Part shown: one piece after another, positions 46,261-55,748 of the stretch | Numbering within the stretch: position 1 is the first letter of the stretch | Layout of the letters: every line of letters starts with the position of its first letter | NCBI GenBank assembly: GCA_015257125.1 | Contig: JABZKU010000008.1 | Coordinates: 1 to 64,000, forward strand | Length of the DNA: 64,000 nucleotides | Source: Prevotellaceae bacterium | GTDB lineage: Bacteria; Bacteroidota; Bacteroidia; Bacteroidales; Bacteroidaceae | Reading direction: 5' to 3' | Program-made: the position numbers and the translations under genes | Notes under the pieces: model-generated | The model's input: the letters and a program-made list of their open reading frames with translations, nothing else | The model's database searches: none | Told to the model about the DNA's origin: nothing

Positions 46261-48885
46261 ATGGCCAAAGAAGAACTCACTCCCATGATGCGGCAGTTTC
46301 ACGACATGAAAGCGTCGAACCCCGACGCGATTCTGTTGTTTCGCTGCGGCGACTTTTACGAAACCTATTGTGAGGACGCGGTCATCGCCTCGCAAGTGCT
46401 GGGCATCACGCTGACGAAACGCAACCAAAAAGGGGCGAACGCCACCACGGAGATGGCGGGCTTTCCGCACCACGCCCTCGACAACTACCTGCCGCGACTC
46501 ATCCGTGCCGGCTTTCGTGTGGCGATTTGCGACCAACTCGAAGATCCGAAACTCACCAAGAAGTTGGTGAAACGCGGCATCACGGAGTTGGTGACACCGG
46601 GCGTAGCCTTGGGCGACAATGTGCTGTCGAGCCGCGAAAACAACTTCCTTGCGGCGCTGCATTTCGGCGCGGCCAACGTGGGGCTCTCGCTCCTCGACAT
46701 CTCAACGGGCGAGTATCTCGTGGCGGAAGGCGACTCCGAATACATCGACAAACTGCTGACGGGCTTTGCACCGAAGGAGGTACTGATCGAACGCGGCGAG
46801 AAGGGGAAATTCGAACAACTCTTTTCGGGACATTATTTCGTCTTCGAACTCGACGATTGGGCTTTCTCCGAAACTTCGGCGCGCACCAAGGTGCTCAAGC
46901 ACTTCGACGTTCAGAACCTCAAAGGCTTCGGCGTCGATCATCTCCACACAGCCACCACGGCGGCGGGGGCGATTCTCACTTATCTCGAGCAGACGCAGCA
47001 CCACAATATTGAGCACATCACCCGCATCACCCGCATTGAGGAACAGCGCTATGTGCGACTCGACAAGTTCACGATTCGCAATCTCGAACTGATTTCGACC
47101 AACCACGGCGACGGCACTTCGCTGCTCTCCGTGCTCGACCGCACGCTTTCGCCCATGGGAGCCCGCTTGATGCGCCGATGGATGCTCTTCCCGCTGCGGT
47201 CGGTGCAAGACGTCGAGCGCCGACTGGACAGCGTGGAGCATTTCTTCCGCGAACCGGAATTCCGCGAACTCTGCGAAATGGAGCTCGGCAAGGTGGGCGA
47301 CTTGGAACGCATCGTGTCGAAGGTGGCGACGGGTCGCATCAACCCTCGCGAGATGCAGCAACTGCGCTGCGCACTGGAGACGGTGGTGGTGCTGAAAAAC
47401 GCTTGTAAGCAATCGGCGCAGGAAAGTATTCGCCACATCGGCGAACAACTGGATGCCTGCACCACCCTGCGTCAACGCATCGAGCGCGAACTGCGCAACG
47501 ATCCGCCGCTGACGGTGAACAAAGGGCAGGTGATTGCCGACGGGGTGAACGCGCAGCTCGACGAACTGCGCAACATCCAAACCTCGGGCAAGGACTATCT
47601 GCTCCAAATCCAAGAACGCGAGATCGCACGCACCGGCATTCAGAGTTTGAAGATCGGATTCAACAACGTCTTCGGCTACTATATGGAGGTACGCAACACG
47701 TATAAGGAGTTTGTGCCGCCGGAGTGGATTCGCAAACAGACGCTCGTCAATGCGGAACGCTACATCACGCAGGAACTGAAGGAATACGAGGAAAAAATTC
47801 TCGGCGCGGAAGACAAAATTTTGGTGCTCGAGACGCGTCTCTACGGCGAACTCGTGGCAGCGGCCGCCGAACACATCGTGGCACTCCAACGCAATGCACA
47901 GGCTTTGGCCGAGTTGGACGTCTATCACTCCTTTGCCCGCTTGGCCATGGCGCAACGCTATGTGCGTCCGGTGGTGGACGAGAGCGAAGTGCTCGACATC
48001 AAGGCCGGACGCCACCCCGTGATCGAAACCCTCATGCCGCCGGGCGAAGAATATGTGCCGAACGATGTCTTGCTCGACACCGAACAGCAACAGATCATCA
48101 TCATCACCGGCCCGAACATGGCGGGTAAGAGTGCGCTGCTCCGCCAAACGGCGCTCATCACACTGATGGCGCAAATCGGTTCGTTCGTCCCGGCCGACTC
48201 TGCGCGTGTGGGGGTGGTCGACAAGATTTTCACCCGCGTGGGGGCTTCGGACAATATCTCGGTGGGCGAAAGTACCTTCATGGTCGAAATGAGCGAGGCG
48301 GCGAACATCATGAACAACATCACGCAGCGCAGTTTGGTACTCTTCGACGAACTGGGACGCGGCACTTCGACCTACGACGGCATCTCCATCGCGTGGAGCA
48401 TTGTGGAGCATCTTCACGAACGGCCGAAAATGCACGCCCGCACCCTCTTTGCCACCCACTATCACGAGTTGAACGACATGGAAGAACGCTTCTCGCGCAT
48501 CAAGAACTACAATGTTTCGGTGCGCGAAGTAGATCACCGCATTGTCTTTCTCCGCAAACTGGCGCGCGGCGGTTCGGAACACTCGTTCGGTATTCATGTA
48601 GCGCGTTTGGCGGGTATGCCCAACAGTATTGTGCAACGCGCCGAAACCATTCTCCACCAACTCGAGACAAACAATGCCGACAACCGACAAGTGCTTCCTG
48701 CATCGGCGGAAAACAATCACACCGACAACGGAAGCAGCGGCACGCAACTCTCGTTCTTCCAACTCGACGACCCGGTGCTCGAAGCCGTGCGCGACGAAAT
48801 TCTCCATCTCGACGTCAACAACCTCACCCCGGTCGAGGCACTCAACAAACTCAACGACATCCGCAAAATCATCACCGGCTCCTAA
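46261..48885 (+). CDS. mutS: DNA mismatch repair protein MutS
   Basis: The 874-residue mismatch-recognition ATPase MutS1. Start at 46261 gives [17 protein letters not shown], the standard N-terminus; an in-frame extension to 46195 starts inside the promoter. The mismatch-binding domain shows [12 protein letters not shown], where the Phe-x-Glu of FYE inserts at the mismatch. Connector, lever and clamp follow. The ATPase has Walker A GPNMAGKS at 617-624, the ST(F)MVEMSEA segment, and Walker [13 protein letters not shown]. Full length and intact. No mutL is in the window; the gene stands alone before element C. Confidence 0.97.
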   Translation: MAKEELTPMMRQFHDMKASNPDAILLFRCGDFYETYCEDAVIASQVLGITLTKRNQKGANATTEMAGFPHHALDNYLPRLIRAGFRVAICDQLEDPKLTKKLVKRGITELVTPGVALGDNVLSSRENNFLAALHFGAANVGLSLLDISTGEYLVAEGDSEYIDKLLTGFAPKEVLIERGEKGKFEQLFSGHYFVFELDDWAFSETSARTKVLKHFDVQNLKGFGVDHLHTATTAAGAILTYLEQTQHHNIEHITRITRIEEQRYVRLDKFTIRNLELISTNHGDGTSLLSVLDRTLSPMGARLMRRWMLFPLRSVQDVERRLDSVEHFFREPEFRELCEMELGKVGDLERIVSKVATGRINPREMQQLRCALETVVVLKNACKQSAQESIRHIGEQLDACTTLRQRIERELRNDPPLTVNKGQVIADGVNAQLDELRNIQTSGKDYLLQIQEREIARTGIQSLKIGFNNVFGYYMEVRNTYKEFVPPEWIRKQTLVNAERYITQELKEYEEKILGAEDKILVLETRLYGELVAAAAEHIVALQRNAQALAELDVYHSFARLAMAQRYVRPVVDESEVLDIKAGRHPVIETLMPPGEEYVPNDVLLDTEQQQIIIITGPNMAGKSALLRQTALITLMAQIGSFVPADSARVGVVDKIFTRVGASDNISVGESTFMVEMSEAANIMNNITQRSLVLFDELGRGTSTYDGISIAWSIVEHLHERPKMHARTLFATHYHELNDMEERFSRIKNYNVSVREVDHRIVFLRKLARGGSEHSFGIHVARLAGMPNSIVQRAETILHQLETNNADNRQVLPASAENNHTDNGSSGTQLSFFQLDDPVLEAVRDEILHLDVNNLTPVEALNKLNDIRKIITGS

Positions 48886-48999
48886 GGGCGAAAGTTCTCG
48901 TTTCGCGGAAACGTGGAGATGCTTCCGACATTTGCCGCGATGCCGCATGAGCAGAAGCCTCTTGTTCGAAAGTGCACCTGCCCCTCCTCAACCACCCCA

Positions 49000-49446
49000 A
49001 CGCGCGCGTTAGGCGTTTTCGTTTTTTTGCCTTCACCTCTTCACTTTACGGCCGTATCTCACTGAAAACAAGCACCTTGCGTGTGAAGGCTTCACCATTC
49101 GCCGAAAACCGCCTATCTCGCTATGGTTCAATGGCTTAAGTGTGAAGGCAGCTACCTTCACCTCGACGCCGCCTGTGAACAGTGGGGCATACGACAAAAA
49201 CGACGGAGCAAATTGCCCCATGATGCGGCGGCGCGGAGGGTGAAGGCAGCAAGCCGAAAAGCGCACCCTCTTGCCTTCACCCGCAACACACTGTGTGCCA
49301 AACCATTACAAAGTATTTTGATACACGTTTGCACGGTGACACCTTCACACACAAACCATTCACAATCAATCGATTGCAAGTAAAAAAGCACACGGTGAAG
49401 GCAGAAAAACGAAAACTCGCTGAGTGCGCGTAACGCGCGCGCGAGA
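49000..49446. repeat. palindromic intergenic element, copy C (447 bp)
   Basis: The left arm (49000-49045) has the tip ACGCGCGCGTTAGGCG and, after TTTTCGTTTTTTT, GCCTTCACCTCTTCAC. The right arm (49394-49446) is its inverse: GGTGAAGGCAG-AAAAACGAAAACTCGC, then TGAGTGCGCGTAACGCGCGC and GCGAGA. The interior contains at least eight GTGAAGG/CCTTCAC words, several in inverted pairs such as GTGTGAAGGCTTCACC. No gene is credible inside. The element fills most of the 926-base gap between mutS and acpP. Confidence 0.75.
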
Positions 49447-49507
49447 AGGCGGCCGAGCGGTTGCGGCGGCGCAGACGACGGCTGTCTGAAAACGGACTCC
49501 TTTTCAC

Positions 49508-49526
49508 CGAAAGCACGCAACTTTGG
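49508..49526 (+). repeat. dispersed block CGAAAGCACGCAACTTTGG
   Basis: Member of the same loose block family as 7608, 17099, 28609, 41910 and 59243; here 61 bases after element C. Confidence 0.4.
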
Positions 49527-49565
49527 CGAGAAAGTCCACCGGTTTCTCCTCCCCCTTCGTACTTT

Positions 49566-49612
49566 CTAAAGTTTAGCGTACGGCAATAACTTTACCTAAG
49601 GTTAGATTGCCG
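49566..49612 (+). promoter_or_regulatory. paired palindromes upstream of acpP
   Basis: CTAAAGTTTAG (49566-49576) and CTAAGGTTAG (49596-49605) are near-identical palindromes 30 bases apart, i.e. three helical turns. The second sits inside CGGCAAT...ATTGCCG (49581-49587 with 49606-49612). They look like a repressor or activator operator, 115-150 bases upstream of the acpP -33 box. Confidence 0.4.
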
Positions 49613-49727
49613 CTTCACGCCATGGGGAGGATGAACCGAAAAGACTCGAAAAAGGGCATTTCGCGCTCAGAAATATGCACAAAATGCACGCAAATGCGCA
49701 AAAATGGCGCTTTTTATAGGCGAAACC

Positions 49728-49759
49728 TTTGCCGGTTTGAAGAAATACCACTACTTTTG
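49728..49759 (+). promoter_or_regulatory. acpP promoter
   Basis: TTTG (49728-49731), 20 bases, TACTTTTG (49752-49759): the best-matching promoter in the window. The leader is about 45 bases. Confidence 0.7.
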
Positions 49760-49811
49760 CAGCCGTAACCTCAGAAATGACTAATTTCTAATCATCAAAA
49801 TAACAACAACA

Positions 49812-50048
49812 ATGTCTGAAATTGCAGAAAAAGTAAAGGCTATCATCGTAGAGAAGCTCAGCGTTGACGCAGCCGACGTGCGCGAAGAAGCCAGCTTCAC
49901 CAACGATCTCGGTGCTGACTCGCTCGAAACTGTAGAGCTCATGATGGATCTCGAAAAGGAATTCGGCATCACGATCCCCGAAGAGGAATCTGAGAAGCTC
50001 TCTACCGTAGGCGACGCTATTGCTTACATCGAAGCACACGCCGAGTAA
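49812..50048 (+). CDS. acpP: acyl carrier protein
   Basis: A 78-residue acidic four-helix carrier that holds growing fatty acyl chains. Ser37 in GADSLET is the 4'-phosphopantetheine attachment site. Sequence and length are canonical. It heads the acpP-fabF-rnc group with a strong promoter; a large hairpin between acpP and fabF may lower downstream expression, fitting the high demand for ACP. Confidence 0.97.
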   Translation: MSEIAEKVKAIIVEKLSVDAADVREEASFTNDLGADSLETVELMMDLEKEFGITIPEEESEKLSTVGDAIAYIEAHAE

Positions 50049-50092
50049 TCTTGCCTGCGCTCTAAGAGGTGGCCCGAGTGTCATCTCTCCGC

Positions 50093-50149
50093 AAATGTGC
50101 TAATGCGCTACGGTACCCCCTCGGCGGCACCTTGTGCATTAGCACATTT
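50093..50149 (+). promoter_or_regulatory. large intercistronic hairpin between acpP and fabF
   Basis: AAATGTGCTAATGC (50093-50106) pairs perfectly with GCATTAGCACATTT (50136-50149); a 29-base GC-rich loop. No T-tract follows, so it is more likely a processing, stabilising or attenuating element than a simple terminator. Confidence 0.65.
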
Positions 50150-50191
50150 CAGCGTAGCATCTCACGCATCTCCCACTAATCCCCACACCCT

Positions 50192-51457
50192 ATGGAACTC
50201 AAAAGAGTAGTCGTCACCGGTCTCGGTGCCATCACCCCCGTCGGCAACACCCTCGAAGCCACGTGGAACAGCCTCATTAACGGCGTTAGCGGCGCAGCAC
50301 CTATCCAAAGCTTCGACGCTTCACGGTTCAAAACGCACTTTGCCTGCGAAGTGAAAGACTTCAAGGCAGCAGATTTCATTGACCGCAAAGAGATTCGCAA
50401 AATGGATCTCTATGAACAATATGCAGTCGTGGCGGCAATGCAAGCTGTACAAGACAGCGGTCTGGACCTCGAAACGGTCGACAAAGACAACATCGGCGTG
50501 GTACTCGGAGTGGGCATCGGCGGTATCCATACCTTCGAAGAACAAATCAGCGAATACGCCCTGACTCAAGAAGAGAAAGGTCCGCGATTCAGCCCCTTCT
50601 TCATCCCCAAGATGATCGCCGACATCGCTTCCGGACAGATTTCGATCATGTACGGATTCCATGGTCCCAACTATACCACCACTTCGGCCTGCGCTTCGTC
50701 TACGAACGCCATCGCCGATGCTTTCAACCTCATTCGTCTCGGCAAGGCGAACGCCATCATCACCGGTGGTGCCGAAGCTGCCATTTCTCCCGGCGGACTC
50801 GGTGGCTTCAATGCCATGCACGCCCTCTCCACCCGCAACGACGATCCCCAACGCGCCAGCCGTCCCTTCAGCAAGAGCCGCGATGGTTTCGTGATGGGTG
50901 AAGGTGCCGGTATCCTCGTGCTCGAAGAACTCGAACACGCCAAGGCTCGCGGCGCGAAGATCTATTGCGAACTCGCCGGTGCCGGTATGAGCGCCGATGC
51001 GCACCACCTCACCGCTTCGCACCCCGAAGGTCTCGGCGCAAAACTCGTGATGCAGCGCGCACTCGAAGACGCCGGTCTCCAACCCGAAGACATCGACTAC
51101 ATCAACGTGCACGGTACGTCCACGCCCGTCGGTGACGTTTCGGAGGCGAAAGCCATCACGCAACTCTTCGGTGATCACGCCTACAAACTCAACATCTCTT
51201 CCACCAAGTCGATGACCGGTCACCTCCTCGGAGCCGCCGGTGCGGTTGAAGCCATCGTTTGCTGCCTGTCCGTACACAACGACATCGTGCCGCCCACCAT
51301 CAACCACGATGAGGACGACCGCGACGAAAACATCGACTACAACATGAACTTCACCTTCAACAAGGCTCAGCAACGCACCGTGCGTGCAGCGCTCTCCAAT
51401 ACTTTCGGATTCGGCGGACACAATGCCTGCTGCATCGTCAAGAAGTATCAAGCCTGA
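50192..51457 (+). CDS. fabF: beta-ketoacyl-ACP synthase II
   Basis: A 421-residue elongating condensing enzyme of type II fatty acid synthesis. The thiolase-fold catalytic triad is intact: Cys167 in SACASSTNA, His307 in NVHGTSTP and His344 in GHLLGAAG. Length and motifs distinguish it from FabH (Cys-His-Asn) and it fits FabF rather than FabB by length. It lies 143 bases after acpP and 144 bases before the RNase III start, the conserved Bacteroidota order. Confidence 0.96.
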   Translation: MELKRVVVTGLGAITPVGNTLEATWNSLINGVSGAAPIQSFDASRFKTHFACEVKDFKAADFIDRKEIRKMDLYEQYAVVAAMQAVQDSGLDLETVDKDNIGVVLGVGIGGIHTFEEQISEYALTQEEKGPRFSPFFIPKMIADIASGQISIMYGFHGPNYTTTSACASSTNAIADAFNLIRLGKANAIITGGAEAAISPGGLGGFNAMHALSTRNDDPQRASRPFSKSRDGFVMGEGAGILVLEELEHAKARGAKIYCELAGAGMSADAHHLTASHPEGLGAKLVMQRALEDAGLQPEDIDYINVHGTSTPVGDVSEAKAITQLFGDHAYKLNISSTKSMTGHLLGAAGAVEAIVCCLSVHNDIVPPTINHDEDDRDENIDYNMNFTFNKAQQRTVRAALSNTFGFGGHNACCIVKKYQA

Positions 51458-51601
51458 GAAGACTGAATGCAACACATCCCCACGAGGGAACACACGAAAC
51501 ATAGCGATTGTACGCTTGGTTATTACACCCGTAATGACCAAGCGTACAAAACTATTTTTCGCGCCCTCGTCGCGATGAGTTGGCCGTCCTCCCCTCCCAT
51601 T

Positions 51602-53860
51602 ATGAAAAATCTATTCGACCGAGCCAAACTCTTTTTCTCTAAAGACCGAGAGTTTCGTTCTGCCCTCTACGACATCATGGGCTTCTGCCCGCACAACATC
51701 GATCTCTATCGCACGGCCTTCGCCCATAAGTCGCAAGAGTATCGTTCCAAGAAACTCGGCAACAAACCGCTCAACAACGAGCGCCTCGAATTTCTCGGCG
51801 ATGCCGTCCTCGAAACCGTCGTTAGCCACATCGTCTACCGACACTTCCCCAACAAGCGCGAAGGTTTCCTCACCAACACCCGCTCTAAGATCGTATCGCG
51901 CGAATCACTCGGCCGTCTCGCCAAGGAGCTGCACATCGATCGCCTCATTCAGAGCCAAACCCACAGCCGCACCCACAACTCCTATCTCGGCGGCAACTCC
52001 TTCGAAGCACTCATGGGCGCCATCTACCTCGACCGAGGTTTTCACTACGCCTTCCGCTTCGTCGAAAAACGCATCATCGGCGCCGTCCTCGATCTCGAAT
52101 CTGTGGCGAGCAAAGAAGTGAACTTCAAGAGCAAGCTCCTCGAGTGGAGTCAGAAAAACCGCATCCGTCTCGAATTCAAAGACACCGCCGCCGACCACGA
52201 CAAAGCCAACGGCCCCTCCTTCCTCACCACCGTCGTCATCGAAGGACTCTATGCCGGTGAGGGTAAAGGCTACTCCAAGAAAGAGAGCCATCAGGCTGCG
52301 GCCAAAGATGCGTTGACCAAACTCCGCCGCGAACCCCAATTCCTCGATGGCGTCTTCCGCGCGAAGGAAAAGCGCACGGCGATGGGTGCCGAAGAGTTTT
52401 TCGTGCTCCCCAAAATTGACGAAATCGAAGCTGAAATCGCCCAAGAACAAAGCGAAGGCAACAGCGGTCGCAAGGAACAAGGCCGCGGCGAACGCAACCG
52501 CAAAGACCATCGCGGCGAGCAACGCGGCGAACGCAACGAAAAGCGCAACGAACGTCAAAAGGACAACCGCGAAGAAAAGAACGCTGAGCGCCGCAACGGC
52601 AAAAACCGCGGCGAACAGCGCAATGAACGCAACGAGGCGCGCAACGAACAAAGCGAAGAAACGCCCAAGCATCAAACAGAGCGCAACACGGAGCGCAAAG
52701 AGCGCAGAAACAAAAACGCTGAAGCGCGCAAAGAACGCGAGGGACGTGAAGGGCGTGAGGAACGTCGCCAATCCACCGAACGCAACAACGACGATCACGC
52801 CAAGAAGGCGCCGGTGGCTGACCATCAGTCCACCGAAAAGCGCAACGAATCCGCGCAAGCGAAGGAAGCCGAGGTGCAACCCGCACCGGCTCCTGAGCGC
52901 GTAGAACAACCGAAAGTGGAAGTTCCTGCGCCGCAGCACGAACCGGCTCCCGTGGTGCAAGAAGCACCCGCCGTTGAGACGCCGCAGACTGTGGAAGCCG
53001 TTGCCGAAACCACCTCAGCGGTAGCTCCCGCTCCGCAGGTTACTGTGCTCGCCACAGAAGAAGCTGCCACGACAGCGCCTCAACCGCAGGTTGCCTCGAC
53101 GCGTGCCACCGACCAATCGCTGCCCGACACGCCCAACATCCTGCCCCAATCTGACCGGATTGAGGCGCAAGGTACGGAAACGCCGGCAGCAGTCGAAAAG
53201 TCTGCCCCCGCAGAACAGACGGCCGTTTTCGCTCCTATGGAACTTCCGGCCGAAGCCGTGAGCGCAACACAAGAAGCGTCCGTACAAACCTCGACACGCG
53301 AAGTGGAAGAGCAACACACGACCGCCAACACAGCGCAGTCCGAACCGCGCACTCCCGAAGTGCCCGTGACCACTCCCCACAGCGAAACACGCGCAGAAGA
53401 GGTATCCAGCGTGACCGCACTTGAGGTTGAGCCGTTCGAAGCATCGCCCCTCGATGCCGAAGTCGCTCCCACCGAAAGTGAGCTGATCGAAATCGAGCTT
53501 ACGGAAACGCCCGCACCGCGCACAGAGCAACAGAAGAAGCGTGCACGCCGTCAGAACAAGGCGCAAAATGCGGCCGGTTACACCAACACCACGCTGCCCC
53601 CGGCCGAACAAAGCCGACGTGCCGAAAAGGCTGAGCGCAAACAGCGCGAAGAAGCCCACCGCCGCGCCGTGGAACGTGCACACAGCGAACTTGCCGAAGC
53701 ACCGGAGAACGCCGACGAAGCACTCGACGCTGAGTCGCCCACCGAGCAACCGGCCGCACGTCGCAACAACCGTCGCCGCCGCGGCGGAGCACGTCGCCGC
53801 AAACCCGGACGCAACAACGAAGGCAACGGCACAACGCAGCACGAAGGCGGCGACAACTGA
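51602..53860 (+). CDS. rnc: ribonuclease III with a very long disordered C-terminal tail
   Basis: A 752-residue protein. The first 250 residues are RNase III, which cuts double-stranded RNA in rRNA maturation: the endonuclease signature NNERLEFLGDAVLE is at about 59-72 with Glu/Asp metal ligands, and a dsRNA-binding domain is at about 165-235 (FKSKLLEWSQ; GKGYSKKESHQAAAKDAL). Typical RNase III has 220-350 residues. From about 270 on there is no globular domain: an Arg/Asn/Glu-rich stretch (280-416), an Ala/Pro/Glu/Thr-rich stretch (420-646) and a final basic part containing RRNNRRRRGGARRRK. The frame is open throughout with normal codon use. Start at 51602 gives MKNLFDRAKLFF; earlier in-frame starts overlap non-conserved sequence. 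Confidence 0.93.
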   Translation: MKNLFDRAKLFFSKDREFRSALYDIMGFCPHNIDLYRTAFAHKSQEYRSKKLGNKPLNNERLEFLGDAVLETVVSHIVYRHFPNKREGFLTNTRSKIVSRESLGRLAKELHIDRLIQSQTHSRTHNSYLGGNSFEALMGAIYLDRGFHYAFRFVEKRIIGAVLDLESVASKEVNFKSKLLEWSQKNRIRLEFKDTAADHDKANGPSFLTTVVIEGLYAGEGKGYSKKESHQAAAKDALTKLRREPQFLDGVFRAKEKRTAMGAEEFFVLPKIDEIEAEIAQEQSEGNSGRKEQGRGERNRKDHRGEQRGERNEKRNERQKDNREEKNAERRNGKNRGEQRNERNEARNEQSEETPKHQTERNTERKERRNKNAEARKEREGREGREERRQSTERNNDDHAKKAPVADHQSTEKRNESAQAKEAEVQPAPAPERVEQPKVEVPAPQHEPAPVVQEAPAVETPQTVEAVAETTSAVAPAPQVTVLATEEAATTAPQPQVASTRATDQSLPDTPNILPQSDRIEAQGTETPAAVEKSAPAEQTAVFAPMELPAEAVSATQEASVQTSTREVEEQHTTANTAQSEPRTPEVPVTTPHSETRAEEVSSVTALEVEPFEASPLDAEVAPTESELIEIELTETPAPRTEQQKKRARRQNKAQNAAGYTNTTLPPAEQSRRAEKAERKQREEAHRRAVERAHSELAEAPENADEALDAESPTEQPAARRNNRRRRGGARRRKPGRNNEGNGTTQHEGGDN

Positions 53861-53909
53861 TGCCGCTGCCCCCCACTTCACCCAACTCCTAAAAAAGAAA
53901 ATCAACACC

Positions 53910-54374
53910 ATGGCATACATGACCCAAGAGGGTTACGATAACCTCGTGACCCAGCTCCGCCGTATGGAGCAAATCGACCGCCCCGCCGCCTCGGCCGCCA
54001 TCGCTGAAGCTCGCGACAAAGGCGACCTCTCCGAGAACGCAGAATACGACGCCGCCAAAGAAGCACAGGCTATTCTCGAAAACAAAATCAACGAGCTCAA
54101 AGCTACCATCGCGGCAGCCAAGATCATCGACACGTCGAAACTCCGCACCGACATCGTGCAGATTCTCTCCACCGTCGAAATGAAGAACGTGAAGGTCGGC
54201 GCCAAGATGAAGTACACCATCGTTTCGGAAAGCGAAGCGGATCTCCGTGCCGGTAAAATTTCGAGCACCACGCCCATCGCCCAAGCCCTTCTCGGCCACA
54301 AGGTCGGCGACGTGGTGGATGCACAAACGCCCCGCGGTGTCATCCAGCTCGAGATTCTCGACATCTCTGTCTGA
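53910..54374 (+). CDS. greA: transcription elongation factor GreA
   Basis: A 154-residue GreA, which rescues backtracked RNA polymerase by stimulating transcript cleavage. The N-terminal coiled coil carries the acidic tip (RDKGDLSENAEYDAAKE with the Asp and Glu that enter the secondary channel). The C-terminal FKBP-like domain ends GVIQLEILDISV. ATG 53910 gives the standard MAYMTQEGYDNLV. It lies 49 bases after rnc and is followed by a strong terminator, closing the acpP-fabF-rnc-greA group. Confidence 0.96.
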   Translation: MAYMTQEGYDNLVTQLRRMEQIDRPAASAAIAEARDKGDLSENAEYDAAKEAQAILENKINELKATIAAAKIIDTSKLRTDIVQILSTVEMKNVKVGAKMKYTIVSESEADLRAGKISSTTPIAQALLGHKVGDVVDAQTPRGVIQLEILDISV

Positions 54375-54433
54375 TCCCACAGCTTCGCCGTTTCCTACCC
54401 CACTGAACGGGAACGAGACACGCGACAAACGAC

Positions 54434-54479
54434 AACCATCCCGCAGGCAATTCCACAACGCCTGCGGGATGGTTTTTGT
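54434..54479 (+). terminator. terminator after greA
   Basis: Perfect 15-bp arms AACCATCCCGCAGGC (54434-54448) and GCCTGCGGGATGGTT (54460-54474), followed by TTTG. Confidence 0.9.
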
Positions 54480-54594
54480 CTGTCCGCTCGTCTCAATCCA
54501 TTACTGCACAGCCGTTCTCTAAAGCACGCCTCTTCCTCGTTTTGGACAGAGAAAAGAGAAACACCTTCGACGCAAATTATTTTTTTATCAACCA

Positions 54595-54625
54595 TTGGTT
54601 TATTAAGAAGAAAGTCATATATTTG
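54595..54625 (+). promoter_or_regulatory. promoter of the DUF6263-like lipoprotein gene
   Basis: TTG (54595-54597), 20 bases, TATATTTG (54618-54625). The surrounding 100 bases are AT-rich. Confidence 0.65.
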
Positions 54626-54692
54626 CACACATGAGATGACATAATCCTCTGTAATATCACAAATCGAGTCTTATCTAATTTAAAAAACTACC

Positions 54693-55457
54693 ATGAAAAG
54701 GTTACTTCACTTCCTACTTTTCTCCTTCTGTTTCCTGACGGCCGTAGCTTGCGGAAAGAAAAACGGCGAAAAGATCACTTACCGCTTCGCTCCCGAACTC
54801 AACAAACCCGTCGTGTACAATTTAACCACCACAACCGAAATAAACGCCGTGGGAAAGGGTGTTTCCAGCCAAATGAGAATGAAAATGCAGATGACGCCCA
54901 CCGCACGCGAAAATGGTGTCACCACTATCTCCACACAAATTCTTGATATGTCGGTATCTACTGGCAACGAGGAGGCCGATCGCTCAATGGAACAATCCAT
55001 GCAGCAATTCAAACAGTTGTTTTCTAAGCTACACGTGATCGTACAAGCCAATGAGCGAGGCAACTCCGTCGGAAAAACCACCTACGAAGGACTGCCCAAA
55101 GAATACGCAGCGATGCTCCAAAGTCAAATGGGAGCTTCCACAGACCTCAGCAACAACTTGAAATACTTCCCCGAATACCCTATCGGACAAGGCGATTCGT
55201 GGACGAGCAAGACACACACCGACAAAGTAGATTGCGATGCGGTGTACACACTCGAGAAAGTAACCGATGATGTGCTCACCGTGAGCTTTAAGGGAAAAAT
55301 GACCCGCAAAAACAATCCGCAGGGCACAATAGACATCACCGTACAAGGTAGCTCCCAATACAACCGCAAAACAGGAATGACCATTCCCGGTACCTTCACG
55401 GCTGAATCGAAGGCCTCATCCGCCGGTCAACAAGTGAAATCGACCGTTTCGATGTAA
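54693..55457 (+). CDS. exported lipoprotein, DUF6263-like
   Basis: A 254-residue lipoprotein; signal MKRLLHFLLFSFCFLTAVAC with Cys20. The mature chain is beta-rich (ITYRFAPELNKPVVYNLTTTTEI, then a VSFKGKMTRKN strand) and resembles the DUF6263 family of Bacteroidota periplasmic proteins, possibly LolA-like in fold. No catalytic residues recognised. It stands alone between its own promoter and a strong terminator. Confidence in it being a real lipoprotein is high, in the family name moderate. Confidence 0.8.
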   Translation: MKRLLHFLLFSFCFLTAVACGKKNGEKITYRFAPELNKPVVYNLTTTTEINAVGKGVSSQMRMKMQMTPTARENGVTTISTQILDMSVSTGNEEADRSMEQSMQQFKQLFSKLHVIVQANERGNSVGKTTYEGLPKEYAAMLQSQMGASTDLSNNLKYFPEYPIGQGDSWTSKTHTDKVDCDAVYTLEKVTDDVLTVSFKGKMTRKNNPQGTIDITVQGSSQYNRKTGMTIPGTFTAESKASSAGQQVKSTVSM

Positions 55458-55575
55458 CTGACTGCCTACGCAGCATCAAAGGTATCTATTGTTCTGCTAA
55501 TCTGCAGTTCCCAGCCCCGTGGAGGAAGTTGACATAAAATTATCGATGTAACTCCCGACCTACCCCCATTACGAA

Positions 55576-55627
55576 CCCAAGCCCTGCGCATCGTCCTTGC
55601 GGACGGTGGCAGGGCTTGGGCTTTTTC
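55576..55627 (+). terminator. branched terminator after the lipoprotein gene
   Basis: CCCAAGCCCTGC (55576-55587) pairs perfectly with GCAGGGCTTGGG (55609-55620), with an inner hairpin CGTCC-TTGC-GGACG, followed by CTTTTTCT. Confidence 0.85.
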
Positions 55628-55748
55628 TGAGCCGTAATGGTTCGGTGTCGTCAATCCATCGCGGCTATCGAGTGGATGCAACAAGCGTAACAAAAGCTTA
55701 CGCAAGCAGTAGAACATAACCAATCGCCAGCATGGTGGCTCTCACCGG

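Noticed and set aside
46702..48948. Minus-strand frame of 748 codons opposite mutS
   Set aside because: mutS is unmistakable on the plus strand; the minus frame is a shadow.
49000..49446. Possible CRISPR array because of repeated GTGAAGG/CCTTCAC words
   Set aside because: Repeats are short, occur in both orientations and lack uniform spacers; no cas genes.
49158..49520. Minus-strand frames in element C that read like SRAR...FFAFT
   Set aside because: Similar peptides appear from the arms of elements A and D, so they are translations of a repeat rather than genes.
50093..50149. Simple rho-independent terminator between acpP and fabF
   Set aside because: The stem is long but no T-tract follows.
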